Assembly: GCF_003130075.1 (NCBI RefSeq)
Contig: NZ_NRCW01000004.1
Location: forward strand, 186,001 to 250,000
Reading direction: 5' to 3'
Length of the DNA stretch: 64,000 nucleotides
Origin: Aggregatibacter segnis
Lineage (GTDB): Bacteria > Pseudomonadota > Gammaproteobacteria > Enterobacterales > Pasteurellaceae
Part shown: positions 1 through 9,900 of the stretch, piece after piece
How the letters are laid out: each line of letters starts with the position of its first letter
Numbering within the stretch: position 1 is the first letter of the stretch
Notes under the pieces: generated by a model
Databases searched by the model: none
What the model was told of the DNA's origin: nothing
Seen by the model: the letters and a program-made list of their open reading frames with translations, nothing else
Made by a program: the position numbers and the translations under genes

Positions 1-285
1 ATCTTCTTTGATTCGGCTATTTTCTTTTAAATATCCTACACAGACAGAACAGAGCAATCCTGCGACAAAGGCACCGATGGTTAAAGGCAAACTTAACCAG
101 AAAGCCACCACAATGCCCGGCAGAACAGCATGAGAAATTGCATCTCCCATCAACGACCAACCTTTCAACACTAAATAGCAGGAGAGCATGGCGCAAATAA
201 TGGAGACTAATAACGCCGTGATTAATGCGTTTTGCATAAACGGATAGGCAAAAGGCTCGGTGAACCATTGATAAATAGCGTTCAT
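1..285 (-). CDS. yfeD: YfeD-type inner-membrane permease of iron/manganese ABC importer (partial, N-terminal part)
   Basis: The minus strand reads an open frame of 95 residues beginning MNAIYQWFTEPFAYPF and running off the left edge of the window. It is homologous to the adjacent YfeC permease: both share the KGWSLxGDAxSHxVxPG segment typical of the ABC-3 family of metal permeases. Its ATG overlaps the yfeC stop in an ATGA arrangement, so the two permeases are translationally coupled. It would pair with YfeC as the second membrane subunit of the ABC importer. The C-terminal two thirds of the protein lie outside the window. A reading frame of 83 residues on the same strand in another frame is a shadow of this gene. 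Confidence 0.9.
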   Translation of the reverse strand, partial: MNAIYQWFTEPFAYPFMQNALITALLVSIICAMLSCYLVLKGWSLMGDAISHAVLPGIVVAFWLSLPLTIGAFVAGLLCSVCVGYLKENSRIKED

Positions 286-1139
286 TGTTGCACCTCTTCT
301 TTCTTTATTGGTTTACGCTGGCGAATTAAGCCGTATTTTGGCGAAAAAATAAAAGCCAATAGGAAAAGTGCGGTCTGAATACAAACAATAATGCCGCCTG
401 TCGCGCCATCCAAAAAATAGCTGATATACACGCCAATCGCACTGGAAAGAATGCCTAGAATAACAGCAATCATGGCAAGGGTTTTAAAGCGATCAGTAAG
501 TAAATAGGCAGTGGCGCCTGGTGTGATTACCATGGCGATGACCAAAATCGCACCGACGGTTTGTAATGCGGCGACGACACAAGCGCTGAGTAGCGTAAAA
601 AACAGCACTTTGTAATAAATTGGGGTGAGCCCTACGGAAGTGGCATGGACTTCATCAAAGAAAATTAATAACAGATCTTTCCAAAAAATGAGTAATAAAA
701 TCAGACTAATGCCAATGATGATTGCCACTTGAAGAATATCTTCATCCGCAATGCCCAGGATGTTACCTAACACAATATCTTGCACGTTGACGGAGGTTGG
801 GTTGAGGGAAATGATCAACAAGCCAAGCGCAAAAAATGTCGTGAAAATGAAGCCGATAACCGCATCTTCCCGCAGTTTGGTAATGGATTTGACCCATAAA
901 ATGGACACGGCGGCTAAGATACCGGAAAAGAAAGCGCCGAGAGCATAAGGCAGAGAAAGCGCATAAGCGATGGCAACACCGGGAACAACGGAATGAGAAA
1001 GGGCGTCACCAATGAGTGACCAACCTTTCAGCATTAAATAAGCAGACAAAAAAGCACAGACACCACCAACGGCAGAACTGAGCAAAATGGCTTTCACCAT
1101 ATAATCATAGGAAAAAGGCTCCAGTAATAGATCTAACAT
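282..1139 (-). CDS. yfeC: YfeC-type inner-membrane permease of chelated iron/manganese ABC importer
   Basis: The 285-residue protein has about eight hydrophobic membrane segments and belongs to the ABC-3 (ZnuB/SitC/YfeC) permease family. The KGWSLIGDALSHSVVPG segment near residue 40 is a family hallmark. It is the third gene of the yfeABCD run: its start overlaps the yfeB stop by one base and its end overlaps the yfeD start by four bases. It would form the membrane channel that receives metal from YfeA. The cluster matches the AfeABCD siderophore-independent iron system described in Aggregatibacter actinomycetemcomitans. One uptake signal (AAGTGCGGT) lies inside the coding region near position 366. 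Confidence 0.92.
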   Translation of the reverse strand: MLDLLLEPFSYDYMVKAILLSSAVGGVCAFLSAYLMLKGWSLIGDALSHSVVPGVAIAYALSLPYALGAFFSGILAAVSILWVKSITKLREDAVIGFIFTTFFALGLLIISLNPTSVNVQDIVLGNILGIADEDILQVAIIIGISLILLLIFWKDLLLIFFDEVHATSVGLTPIYYKVLFFTLLSACVVAALQTVGAILVIAMVITPGATAYLLTDRFKTLAMIAVILGILSSAIGVYISYFLDGATGGIIVCIQTALFLLAFIFSPKYGLIRQRKPIKKEEVQQ

Positions 1140-2029
1140 TAGGGTTTTTCCTCTGATTTACAGTGTTTTACAATCGGTGCCGGTGGATCGACTTTGGTTT
1201 TACCATAGAACACCGCAGCCCGTTCATCATCAGTAAGTACGGTCACTGCACGTGGATCTTCATCATCATGCAGATCTGAACCGAGCAACTTAATGTGGCG
1301 CAATACGCCACCAAAGGCGAGTTCCAAGTTATGTTGGTTAAACGTGGTTTCTGTTGAACCCGCCGCAATGACAGTGCGATTAATCATCACCACCTGATCG
1401 CAGAAATCCGGTACTGCACCAAGGTTATGGGTAGAAACCAAAATGAGATGACCTTCGCTACGTAATTGCCCAAGTAAATCGACAATGGCATTTTCTGTTT
1501 GTACATCAACGCCAGTAAAAGGTTCATCCAGTAAAATAATCTTACTTTGTTGAGCAAGCGCACGAGCCAAAAATACGCGCTTTTTCTGCCCGCCGGAAAG
1601 CTCGCCAATTTGACGATGGGCAAGGTGCTCAATATTCACCCGTTGCATGGCTTCTTGCACTTTTTGCTTATCGGTTTCACTTGGGCGACGCAGGAAATTC
1701 ATATAACCGTAGCGTCCCATGAGCACCACATCATAAACAGACACCGGGAATTGCCAGTCCACTTCCTCCGATTGAGGTACATAAGAGACCAGGTTTTGTT
1801 TTAATGCCTGTTTAATTGGTAAATGACACAACGTAATATTGCCTCGTTGCGGATGAATCAATCCCATGAGACTTTTAAACAAGGTTGATTTTCCGCTTCC
1901 ATTTACGCCCACAAGAGCGCAAGTGGTGCCGCCTTCTAAGTGAAAGGTGACATCGTGGATAGCGGTGTGGCCATTGTTATAGCGAACCGTGACATCTTCA
2001 ACACAGATCGAGGCAATATTCGATGACAT
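1139..2029 (-). CDS. yfeB: YfeB-type ATP-binding protein of metal ABC importer
   Basis: The 296-residue protein is an ABC ATPase. A Walker A motif GVNGSGKST is visible near residue 41, the signature LSGGQKKR near residue 143, and Walker B ILLDEPF near residue 165, followed by the switch His in VSTHN. This composition is that of the ZnuC/SitB/YfeB metal-importer ATPases. The C-terminal extension of about 50 residues after the ATPase core is also usual for YfeB homologues. It overlaps both neighbours by one base, which indicates a single operon with the binding protein YfeA and the permeases YfeC and YfeD. It would energise iron/manganese import from the cytoplasmic face. Confidence 0.93.
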   Translation of the reverse strand: MSSNIASICVEDVTVRYNNGHTAIHDVTFHLEGGTTCALVGVNGSGKSTLFKSLMGLIHPQRGNITLCHLPIKQALKQNLVSYVPQSEEVDWQFPVSVYDVVLMGRYGYMNFLRRPSETDKQKVQEAMQRVNIEHLAHRQIGELSGGQKKRVFLARALAQQSKIILLDEPFTGVDVQTENAIVDLLGQLRSEGHLILVSTHNLGAVPDFCDQVVMINRTVIAAGSTETTFNQHNLELAFGGVLRHIKLLGSDLHDDEDPRAVTVLTDDERAAVFYGKTKVDPPAPIVKHCKSEEKP

Positions 2030-2910
2030 TATTTTTCAAATCCTTTTGCGATAGTGGAAACGGTCGTGTTCAACAAATCGATATAGGTTGGTACCGGCCC
2101 TTTTTTATTGGAAAGAGAATCCACATAAAGTACGCCGCCGTATTTTGCACCGGTTTCTTTCGCGACTTGTTTTGCCGGTTTAGGTGAAATAGTACTTTCA
2201 CTGAATACAACCGGAATGTTGTTGGCTTTCACGGTTTCAATCACTTTGCGAACCTGTTGTGGCGTACCTTGTTGTTCGGCGTTAATCGGCCATAAATAGG
2301 CTTCTTTAAAACCATAGTCACGAGTGAGATAGCTGAAAGCGCCTTCACTGGTAACTAACCAACGTTGAGCTTCCGGCACTTGTGCTAATTTTTCGCGAAG
2401 CGGTTTATCCAACTCTTTGATTTTTTGTGCATAAAGTGCGGCGTTTTTTTCGTATGTTTCTTTATTTTGTGGATCGTATTTTACCAACGCATTTTTAATG
2501 TTCTCAATATAAATCAATGCATTGGAAGGGGACATCCAGGCGTGCGGATTTGGGTTGCCGGTATAAGGACCTTCATTAATAGACATTGGCTCGATACCCT
2601 CAGTTACAACAACCGCCGGTTTATCTTTCACGTTTTGGAAGAATTTTTCAAACCAACGCTCAAGGTTTAAACCGTTCCATAATACGAGGTCGGCAGATTG
2701 GGCTTTTACGATGTCTTTTGGGGTCGGCTCATAATCATGAATTTCTGCACCCGGTTTGGTGATTGATTCCACGGTAGCCGCATCACCGGCGATATTTTGC
2801 GCCATATCTTGAATGATGGTGAAGGTGGTAACGACTTTAAATTTTGCATAAGCTAAACTGCTGCCTAAACTTAATGCAAGCACACTGATTAATGTCGCGA
2901 ATAAACGCAT
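2029..2910 (-). CDS. yfeA: YfeA-type periplasmic iron/manganese-binding protein
   Basis: The 293-residue protein begins with a signal peptide ([22 protein letters not shown]). It belongs to the cluster A-I substrate-binding proteins (PsaA/SitA/YfeA). The presumed metal ligands can be seen: His in HDYEPT, His in NPHAWM, Glu in FSESTI and Asp in VDSLS. A two-His, Glu, Asp set is typical of Mn/Fe binding proteins, whereas zinc-specific ZnuA proteins use His-rich sites. It is the first gene of the yfeABCD operon, preceded by a consensus-like promoter and Fur box. The ATG is preceded by the ribosome-binding site AAAGGAG. It would deliver metal to the YfeC/D permease. Confidence 0.94.
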   Translation of the reverse strand: MRLFATLISVLALSLGSSLAYAKFKVVTTFTIIQDMAQNIAGDAATVESITKPGAEIHDYEPTPKDIVKAQSADLVLWNGLNLERWFEKFFQNVKDKPAVVVTEGIEPMSINEGPYTGNPNPHAWMSPSNALIYIENIKNALVKYDPQNKETYEKNAALYAQKIKELDKPLREKLAQVPEAQRWLVTSEGAFSYLTRDYGFKEAYLWPINAEQQGTPQQVRKVIETVKANNIPVVFSESTISPKPAKQVAKETGAKYGGVLYVDSLSNKKGPVPTYIDLLNTTVSTIAKGFEK

Positions 2911-2965
2911 GTTTTTCTCCTTTGAAAAGTTTTAGTAAAAAATAACAACATAAGTTGCAGGGTGA

Positions 2966-3003
2966 ATTATATTCTTTTATTTCTAAAATGCAAATGATTC
3001 TCA
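2966..3003 (-). promoter_or_regulatory. yfeA promoter with Fur box
   Basis: On the minus strand a TTGCAT -35 (2988-2993) and a perfect TATAAT -10 (2966-2971) are separated by 16 bases. A Fur-like 7-1-7 motif, TGAGAAT-C-ATTTGCA, occupies 2989-3003 and matches the TGATAAT-N-ATTATCA consensus at 11 of 14 positions. It covers the -35 element, as expected for iron-dependent repression. The placement upstream of an iron/manganese importer supports the call. Confidence 0.7.
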
Positions 3004-3009
3004 AATGAC

Positions 3010-3339
3010 TTATAGGCATTTTGCCGGTTTGGGTAACCCGGCTAATTTTGTTGCTTGTTTTGCCGGACCGTCAGGAAACAAACGTTGTAAATAACGGCTG
3101 TTGCCTTTCTCTTCACCGAGTTTTTGTGCTGTGGCTTTTACCAACATACGAATAGCCGGTGAGGTCTTGTATTCCTGATAAAACGCCCGCACAAAATGAA
3201 TGATTTCCCAGTGGGCATCGGTTAATTCCAAATTTTCTAATTTTGCAATGGCTTGCGCGACTTCGATATTCCAATCATCAATATTGAGCAAATAACCCGA
3301 AGCATCGGTTTCAATATGTTTATTATTGACTTCAAGCAT
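3010..3339 (-). CDS. tusE: TusE sulfurtransferase (DsrC/TusE family)
   Basis: The 109-residue protein is full length for TusE, the last sulfur carrier of the Tus relay that delivers sulfur to MnmA for 2-thiouridine formation at tRNA wobble positions. The conserved penultimate cysteine is present (KPAKCL at the C-terminus), as are the [12 protein letters not shown] and [17 protein letters not shown] segments of the family. It sits between yccA and yfeA on the same strand. The yfeA promoter/Fur box begins just beyond its stop codon, so the metal operon is probably transcribed separately. Confidence 0.92.
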   Translation of the reverse strand: MLEVNNKHIETDASGYLLNIDDWNIEVAQAIAKLENLELTDAHWEIIHFVRAFYQEYKTSPAIRMLVKATAQKLGEEKGNSRYLQRLFPDGPAKQATKLAGLPKPAKCL

Positions 3340-3375
3340 GATAATAACCTTAGTATTTATGGGGACGGATTATAT

Positions 3376-3398
3376 AAAAAAGCCCCAAAGAAGGGGCG
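3376..3398 (-). terminator. Intrinsic terminator after yccA
   Basis: Read on the minus strand, a GCCCC/GGGGC stem with a six-base loop is followed by a run of Ts (TTTTTT). It lies between the yccA stop and the tusE start and would separate the two genes. Confidence 0.75.
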
Positions 3399-3415
3399 TT
3401 GAATTTATCTATCAA

Positions 3416-3442
3416 ATTAATAATTAATAATTAATAATTAAT
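3416..3442. repeat. Tandem ATTAATA heptamer, about 3.9 copies
   Basis: The unit ATTAATA is repeated three times perfectly and once with one mismatch. The yccA stop codon (3438-3440) lies inside the array, so most of the repeat is in the 3' untranslated region. A length change would leave the product almost unaffected. Confidence 0.85.
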
Positions 3443-4100
3443 CTCTGGAAGAGAAGAAGGAAAGTAAGTTTAACAAACTGATAAACAGATTGTAGATAGA
3501 CACAAATAAGCTGACCGTTGCACGAATGTAGTTGGTTTCACCGCCATGAATAATGTTACTGGTTTCATACAAAATTCCCATGGTGGAGAAAATCACGAAT
3601 AACGCGCTAATCCCCACGTAAAGTGCAGGGAATTGGAAGAAGAAACTCGCTACCATGCCAAGTAATAACACCACGAATAAGGCTAGAATCGTACCGGATA
3701 AGAAAGACATGTCTTTTTTCGTGGTTAAGACATAAGCGGAACAAGCGAAGAAAGTGGCTGCGGTACCGGCTAACGCTAACACGATAGCGTCCCCCAAACC
3801 TGCGCTCACATAGGCATTTAAAATTGGCCCTACGGTGTAACCTAAGAAACCAGTAAAGGCAAAGGCAGATAAAATCCCTAATGCGCTATTTGCTAAGGCA
3901 TTGGTTAAGAAAAGCAGCCCATAGAAGCCTACAAGCATGATGATAAGCCCCGGTCTTGGTAAATTCATCGCCATGGACACATAAGCCACCACAGCGGAAA
4001 AGGCTAATGTTAACGCTAACAAAAAATAGGTGTTACGCAACACTTTGTGCGTGCTAAGCAACGATTCTTCTCTGCTGTCAACAATAATACGAGATTGCAT
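3438..4100 (-). CDS. yccA: YccA, Bax inhibitor-1 family inner-membrane protein
   Basis: The 220-residue protein has seven predicted hydrophobic membrane segments and belongs to the BAX inhibitor-1 (UPF0005) family. In E. coli YccA is a substrate and modulator of the FtsH protease. The typical features are the [18 protein letters not shown]-terminus, the central Pro/Gly-rich helices, and the C-terminal [20 protein letters not shown] segment. The gene ends in a heptamer repeat and is followed by an intrinsic terminator. A TATAAT hexamer on the minus strand near 4133-4138 is a candidate -10. Confidence 0.92.
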   Translation of the reverse strand: MQSRIIVDSREESLLSTHKVLRNTYFLLALTLAFSAVVAYVSMAMNLPRPGLIIMLVGFYGLLFLTNALANSALGILSAFAFTGFLGYTVGPILNAYVSAGLGDAIVLALAGTAATFFACSAYVLTTKKDMSFLSGTILALFVVLLLGMVASFFFQFPALYVGISALFVIFSTMGILYETSNIIHGGETNYIRATVSLFVSIYNLFISLLNLLSFFSSRD

Positions 4101-4474
4101 AAAAACTCCTTTAAATTTAAAGAAAATAAGCGATTATAACGTTGCTGTAAGGTAAGGGCAGTGGGGAGAAAAGTCAATTATTACAAGGAAAATATTTTTT
4201 ACTGATGGATGATTAAAAGTGAAAGACAGAAAAGTGCGGTTGTTTTATTTGCAATTCAGCAAAACCGATTTGTTTATTTTGAACCTGTCGGTAATCTGGC
4301 ATCTCAAAGATATTGAGTTTTATTCCTGATGTTTTTACATTTCAAAAATATGCTCAAAACCCACCGCACTTTCTTTTCATAAAAATAAAAAGCTGAACCT
4401 CTTTCGAGATTCAGCTTTGTTTTAGGGGCAGATCATTCTAACCGCTCTTTTGGTTTATCTATGTTTGCATATTG
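4101..4474. other. Intergenic region between yccA and the PTS gene
   Basis: This 374-base stretch holds the yccA promoter region at its left, two uptake signals in opposite orientation (near 4234 and 4366) and the intrinsic terminator of the PTS operon at 4390-4417. I see no convincing open reading frame or RNA gene between them. Confidence 0.6.
4390..4417 (-). terminator. Terminator hairpin ending the maltose-type PTS operon
   Basis: An AAGCTGAA/TTCAGCTT stem encloses a 12-base loop. On the minus strand it is followed by a T-rich tract (TTTATTTTTAT), as expected for termination of the PTS operon. A closely similar sequence, in the same orientation on the plus strand, occurs at 11711-11742 at the other end of the module. 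Confidence 0.75.
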
Positions 4475-6139
4475 TTACATTTTCGGAATTTCAACGCCTG
4501 AAGAGAGTAGGTCTTGAATATCCGATTTCAGTACATCTGCTTTTGGTCCGTAAATGGCTTGAATGCCTGTGCCTTTAACAATGAAACCCATTGCGCCTGC
4601 TTGTTTCCAAGCCGCTGCATCGCCCACTAATTCAGGATTATGCACAGTGATACGTAAACGGGTCATACAAGCATCTACCTCGGCAATATTGTTGCGCCCG
4701 CCGAGAAGATTGATGATTTGCACCACTTGTGCACTGGCATTAGTGACTTTTTTCTCCTCAGCAGGGGCTTCGTCAGTACCTTTTGCATCGTAGTTGCCGT
4801 TGCGACCGGCGGTGGCTAAGTTGAGTTTCTTAATCATGAAATTCGCAATTAAGAAGGCCGCGACCGCAAACACACCGGATACCCAAATGAAGTTGATGAG
4901 ATCCATGCCGATGCCCGCTTTAATCGCCATTGGCGTACGGGTTAAAAACTCAATGTTACCGAATGAGTGAACGCGTAAGTTCACAATATCCGCCATGGCA
5001 AATGCACAACCTTGGATGACCGCATACACAAGGTAAAGCGGTAGTGCAACGAACATAAACATATATTCGATCGGTTCTGTTACGCCGGTTAAGAACACGG
5101 CAAGGGCAGAAGAAAGGAAAATCCCTTTGTAGATAGTTTTCTTATCCTGATCAACGTTTACGTACATGGCGAGCGTAATTCCCATTAGAATACCGCTTGA
5201 GCCGATCATTTGACCCACTTTAAAGCGCGCCGGTGTCACCGTTGATAGGAGCTCGTTATATTGCGTCATATTGCCCGCGTCTTTCAAGTTGATTAAATCA
5301 CTGATCCAAGCGAGCCATAACGGGTCTTGTCCGAATACTTGTTTGCCTTGTTGCATACCGGTTAAGAATTCATAGGTACCGCCCAATGAGGTGTAGTTCA
5401 TCGGAATGGTGAGCATATGGTGTAAACCGAAAGGCAGTAAAAGACGTTCTAATGTGCCGTAAACAAAAGGCGCAAGGATAGGCGCGGAGTCTTGCGAGTT
5501 GGCAATCCATTCACCGAAATGGTTAATTCCGGTTTGCACGACCGGCCAGAACACCGCCAACACTAACGACACTAAAACGGAACGATAAATCACCACAAAT
5601 GGCACAAAGCGTTTACCGTTAAAGAAGGTAAGTACTTCAGGCAGTTTGCGGAAATTGTAGTAGCTATTAAAGGTGGTTGCCCCTACAAACCCGGCGATGA
5701 TCCCTACGAATACCCCCATATTTAATGCAGGTTGTCCGAGGATATTCACAAAGTAGTTAGCCACCGGAATGTCACCCGCCAAGATGGTGCTTACATGGGC
5801 ATTCGGATCGGTCAGCATTTCAATTTTTACGCCGAAGAAGTGACCGGTAATTAAGTTGATTAAAATAAAGGCAAGACCTGCGGCAAACGCACCGCCTGCA
5901 CGCTCATTCGCCCAACTGCCACCAATGGCTAAAGCAAATAACAAATGCAGGTTACCAATAATGCCCCAACCGATTTGCGCGATGATATTACCCACGCGCG
6001 CCAGCCATTCGGCATCGCTAATTAACGGTAACGAGTTACCGATACTTACCATTAAACCTGCGGCAGGCATCACGGCAATCACCACCATTAGGCATTTGCC
6101 GAATTTTTGCCAAAATTCAAAACTGAGCAATTTTTTCAT
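4475..6139 (-). CDS. MalX/MalT-type PTS permease EIICB (maltose/glucose type)
   Basis: The 554-residue protein is a glucose-superfamily PTS permease. An EIIC membrane domain spans about residues 10-440 and contains the TGVTEPIEY motif (351-359). A linker leads to a C-terminal EIIB domain whose phosphorylated cysteine is Cys491 in the motif DACMTRLRI. There is no EIIA domain, so it should depend on a separate EIIA-Glc (Crr). The sequence is closer to the MalX/MalT maltose-glucose branch than to the PtsG-like EIICB at 61963-63456. It is the last gene of an operon with a phosphatase and amylomaltase/phosphorylase genes, which points to maltose or another alpha-glucoside as substrate. That substrate is an inference. 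Confidence 0.85.
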   Translation of the reverse strand: MKKLLSFEFWQKFGKCLMVVIAVMPAAGLMVSIGNSLPLISDAEWLARVGNIIAQIGWGIIGNLHLLFALAIGGSWANERAGGAFAAGLAFILINLITGHFFGVKIEMLTDPNAHVSTILAGDIPVANYFVNILGQPALNMGVFVGIIAGFVGATTFNSYYNFRKLPEVLTFFNGKRFVPFVVIYRSVLVSLVLAVFWPVVQTGINHFGEWIANSQDSAPILAPFVYGTLERLLLPFGLHHMLTIPMNYTSLGGTYEFLTGMQQGKQVFGQDPLWLAWISDLINLKDAGNMTQYNELLSTVTPARFKVGQMIGSSGILMGITLAMYVNVDQDKKTIYKGIFLSSALAVFLTGVTEPIEYMFMFVALPLYLVYAVIQGCAFAMADIVNLRVHSFGNIEFLTRTPMAIKAGIGMDLINFIWVSGVFAVAAFLIANFMIKKLNLATAGRNGNYDAKGTDEAPAEEKKVTNASAQVVQIINLLGGRNNIAEVDACMTRLRITVHNPELVGDAAAWKQAGAMGFIVKGTGIQAIYGPKADVLKSDIQDLLSSGVEIPKM

Positions 6140-6149
6140 GTATGTTCTC

Positions 6150-6941
6150 CTACAATGTAAGCTCGACTTCCAAACCGAAATGGTCGGAAACTACCGGTTT
6201 ATTTTTGCCATTAAAAACCACCTGACTCGATAAAACCCTTTTTGCTTGATTTAAAAAAATATAGTCTAATCGTTTTTCTTCGCTGTGGCCTTTCCAGCCA
6301 TCAATTGCTTTCTCAACGGTAATCCCGCTATCTTTTTGTTCCGCCATCTTAAAAGTATCAAGTAAACCGAGAGATTTAATTTTCTGATAAGCGTTTGGAT
6401 CGCTGATTGCATCCGTATTGAAATCGCCCATCAAAATTTTAAGATTTCGGCTTTGGCTACGTTCTACGATATTGCGAATGTTGTCCAGTTGATTTTCACC
6501 CGTGCAATTCGGCAAGTTGATATGGCAGGAATAACAATCTACAAGTTGACCTTGATATTCCACGGTTAAGCCAAGAATTTTGCGCGAGAGGATAGAATCG
6601 AGGCGCTGATGTTGGCTGCAATAAAAAGCATCCACTTCATAAACCGGCAAGCGGGTTAAAAAGGCGATGCCTTCGTCATATTTATCGTAGCCAATATGCG
6701 AATTGCTCCAAAATAGCGAATATTTTTGCGTCGCCCGTTGATTGATTTTATTCAGCAACACAACGCCATAGTTGTCTTGCTTTAATGCTTGTGAAATCGC
6801 AGGTGCTGACATTAATTGGTTCACCTCTTGTAGGGCAACGATGTCGTAGCCCTTTTCAACAATGGTGTCGGCAATAATGTCGATTTTTTCCGCTTGGTTA
6901 TCTTCTAACCAAGCGTGTACGTTGAGGGTGAGTAGTTTCAT
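6150..6941 (-). CDS. Endonuclease/exonuclease/phosphatase-family protein, candidate maltose 6'-phosphate phosphatase (MapP-like)
   Basis: The 263-residue protein starts MKLLTLNVHAWLE and has the EEP-fold motifs: LQEVNQ (metal-binding Glu), GDFNTD and SDHFGLEVEL (catalytic Asp-His). There is no signal peptide, so it should be cytoplasmic. It sits 10 bases upstream of the PTS permease and 9 bases downstream of malQ-glgP in one operon. In Enterococcus faecalis the gene next to the maltose PTS encodes MapP, which dephosphorylates maltose 6'-phosphate. As I recall it belongs to this same superfamily. This context makes a sugar-phosphate phosphatase more likely than a nuclease, but the substrate has not been shown. 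It is unlike the YafD-type paralogue at 40106-40984. Confidence 0.75.
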   Translation of the reverse strand: MKLLTLNVHAWLEDNQAEKIDIIADTIVEKGYDIVALQEVNQLMSAPAISQALKQDNYGVVLLNKINQRATQKYSLFWSNSHIGYDKYDEGIAFLTRLPVYEVDAFYCSQHQRLDSILSRKILGLTVEYQGQLVDCYSCHINLPNCTGENQLDNIRNIVERSQSRNLKILMGDFNTDAISDPNAYQKIKSLGLLDTFKMAEQKDSGITVEKAIDGWKGHSEEKRLDYIFLNQAKRVLSSQVVFNGKNKPVVSDHFGLEVELTL

Positions 6942-6950
6942 ACGTTCCCC

Positions 6951-9900
6951 TTAATCCTCACAATGCCAGATATCGGTATTATATTGTGCAATGGTGCGAT
7001 CCGATGAGAAGAAACCGGCTTTGGCGATGTTATGAATCACTTTTTCGTTCCAGCTATCTTGATCTTCATAATCCGCCAGAATCTGTTCTTTCGCCGTGAC
7101 ATAAGCATCAAAGTCAATTAAGGTCATAAACCAGTCTTTATTGAGCAATTCATCGTGCAGACGTTTTAAACGTTCTTCATTGCCTAGTTTCGCCAGTGTA
7201 GAATCAAGGATAAAATCGACCGCTCTTTTAATGTGTTTATCCTTTTTATAGTAATCTTTTGAAACATAACCGGCAGTTTCATACAGTTTAATAATGCTTT
7301 CCGAATCTTTACCGAAGGTGTAAATGTTTTTCGCACCGGCTAATTCGGCAATTTCTACGTTCGCACCGTCCATCGTGCCCAAGGTTAATGCGCCATTCAG
7401 CATAAATTTCATATTGCCCGTTCCGGAAGCTTCTTTTGATGCAAGGGAAATTTGCTCTGAAATATCTGTCGCCGGAATCAATTTTTCCGCCACGCTAACA
7501 TTGTAGTTTTCCACCAAATGCACGTTTAAATAGTGATTCACATCCGGATCGTTATTGATTAACTCAGACAAGCAAAGAATTAAATGAATAATATCCTGTG
7601 CAATCACATAAGCCGGTGCGGCTTTCCCACCAAAAATCACGGTAATTTTACGTTTCGGCAGTTTGCCTGCTTTGATTTCAAGGTATTTATGAATCACATA
7701 AAGTGCATTCATTTGTTGGCGTTTATATTCGTGGAAACGCTTAATTTGCGTATCGATAATGGAATTTTCATCCAATTCAATGCCTTTATTTTCTTTAAGA
7801 TAAGTCTTCAGAGCTAATTTATTCTGGAATTTAATTTCAGCTAATTTTTGATGTACTTTTTTGTCATCTTTAAAGGCAAGCAGTTTTTCCAATTGAGTTG
7901 CATCATGTAAGTACTCATCGCCGATAAGTTGTTTAATATAAGCGGATAACGCTTGGTTAGAAAATTCTAACCAACGACGGAAGGTGATTCCGTTAGTTTT
8001 ATTATTAAACTTCTCGGGATAAATTTCATAAAACGCTTTGAGTTCGGAATTTTTCAAAATCTCCGTGTGTAATGCCGCGACACCGTTTACAGAGTTTGAA
8101 AAATGAATATCCATATGCGCCATATGGACGCGTTTTTGCTTATCAATAATTTGTACATCAGGATTTGAATATTCTTTCTGCACTAATTTATTCAGTTTTT
8201 TGATGATCTTCACTAAATGAGGAACCACTTCTTCTAAATAAGCTAAAGGCCATTTTTCTAAGGCTTCGGCAAGAATCGTATGGTTTGTGTAACCCACCAT
8301 ATTGCGCACGACTTCTACCGCTTCTGCAAATTTAATACGATGTTTTTCCGTTAATAAACGAATCAATTCCGGAATCACCATGGATGGGTGGGTGTCATTA
8401 ATTTGCACATAGGCATAATCGGCTAAATCATGTAAATTACTGCCTCGTTCAATGGCTTCATCAATTAATAACTGCGCCGCATTGGAGACCATAAAATATT
8501 GCTGATAAATACGTAATAATTCACCGTTTTTATCGGAGTCATCCGGATAAAGGAATAAGGTCAGATTTTCTTTGATTTTTGTTTTATCAAAGGTAATGCC
8601 TTTTTTAATCAATTTATGATTAATGGATTCAATATCAAATAAGTTAAGATAATTTTTGGTGTCTTTTTTGTAACCTAGAATATCAATGCGATCTAATTTA
8701 GAGGTTAAGGTGAAATCTTTAAATGGCACCTCATAACGGATGTCTGTAGGAATTAACCAAGACTCTTTTTCAATCCAGTTATTTGGTTCAGCATGTTGCT
8801 CATTGTTTTTAAAGACTTGTTTAAACAAACCGCAATGGTAATTCAAGCCTACGCCTTCCGCATTTAACCCGAGTGTGGACATGGAATCAATAAAACAGGA
8901 CGCTAAACGACCTAATCCGCCGTTCCCTAAAGACGGTTCAGGCTCAATATCTTCAATATGGCTTAGTGATTTTCCTGCCTGCGCCAATTCATCTTTGATT
9001 TCTTGATATACGCCAAGATTGATTAAATTGTTAGACAGCAATTTGCCAATCAAAAACTCTGCAGAAATATAGTAAACCTTACGTTTAGCCGTATTTTTTC
9101 CTTTATTCTCAGCAAGGGTTTTAACATAGTTTAATAACTGTACGTAAATCGCATGATCACTTAATTTTTCAAGTTTTTTATTTGTTTTTTGCTGTACAAA
9201 TTCACTAAATTTAATCATTATTTTTTTCTTATTTGCACGTCCATATAACGTGGTTATTTGGGTTAAAAAATCTTTTTTGGCTTTTGTTAAATCGCTTTCT
9301 TGCATTCGCCATTCCCAGTTTCCACCTATAGTAGAAGGAAGATTCATTCTTGAACTTGCCGGCAAATCTAAAATATCTTGCATGGTGGCAATCGCCGTAT
9401 TACTTACGGTAGCAAATAATTGGCGAGTCATTGCCTGACAGACAGATTCATCGGCAGCACGATGGGTATAAGCGTTGATATATTGTTGTTGTTTTGTGGA
9501 TAAATCCGCATACCAGCCATTAATCACATCATTATCGTGTGTGCCGGTATAGGCAATGCAATGTGGAATGCAATAATGCGGGCTATCCAGGCTTTCACCA
9601 CTCACATCTTCAAAACCGAATTGCAAAATTTTCATGCCGGGATAACCGCAATCAACCAGTAATTTCTTCGCTTTTTCATCAATATTGCCGAGATCTTCAG
9701 CGATAATCGGCAAATCGCCTAGCTGTGCTTTTACTGCTTTGAACAAATCATATCCCGGGCCGGGTTGCCAACTACCATATTTGGCAATATCTGCTTTACC
9801 ATCCACTTGCCAATAATCGGAGAAACCTTTGAAATGATCGATACGAAGTACATCGTAAATTTTAAAGCTTTCCTCAATACGATGAATCCACCAAGCATAG

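Noticed and set aside
17-268. Minus-strand frame of 83 residues at the left edge
   Set aside because: It overlaps the true yfeD frame on the same strand in another phase and shows no family features.
3416-3442. Heptamer repeat as a phase-variation switch
   Set aside because: The repeat lies after and over the yccA stop, so changes in copy number would not alter the protein.
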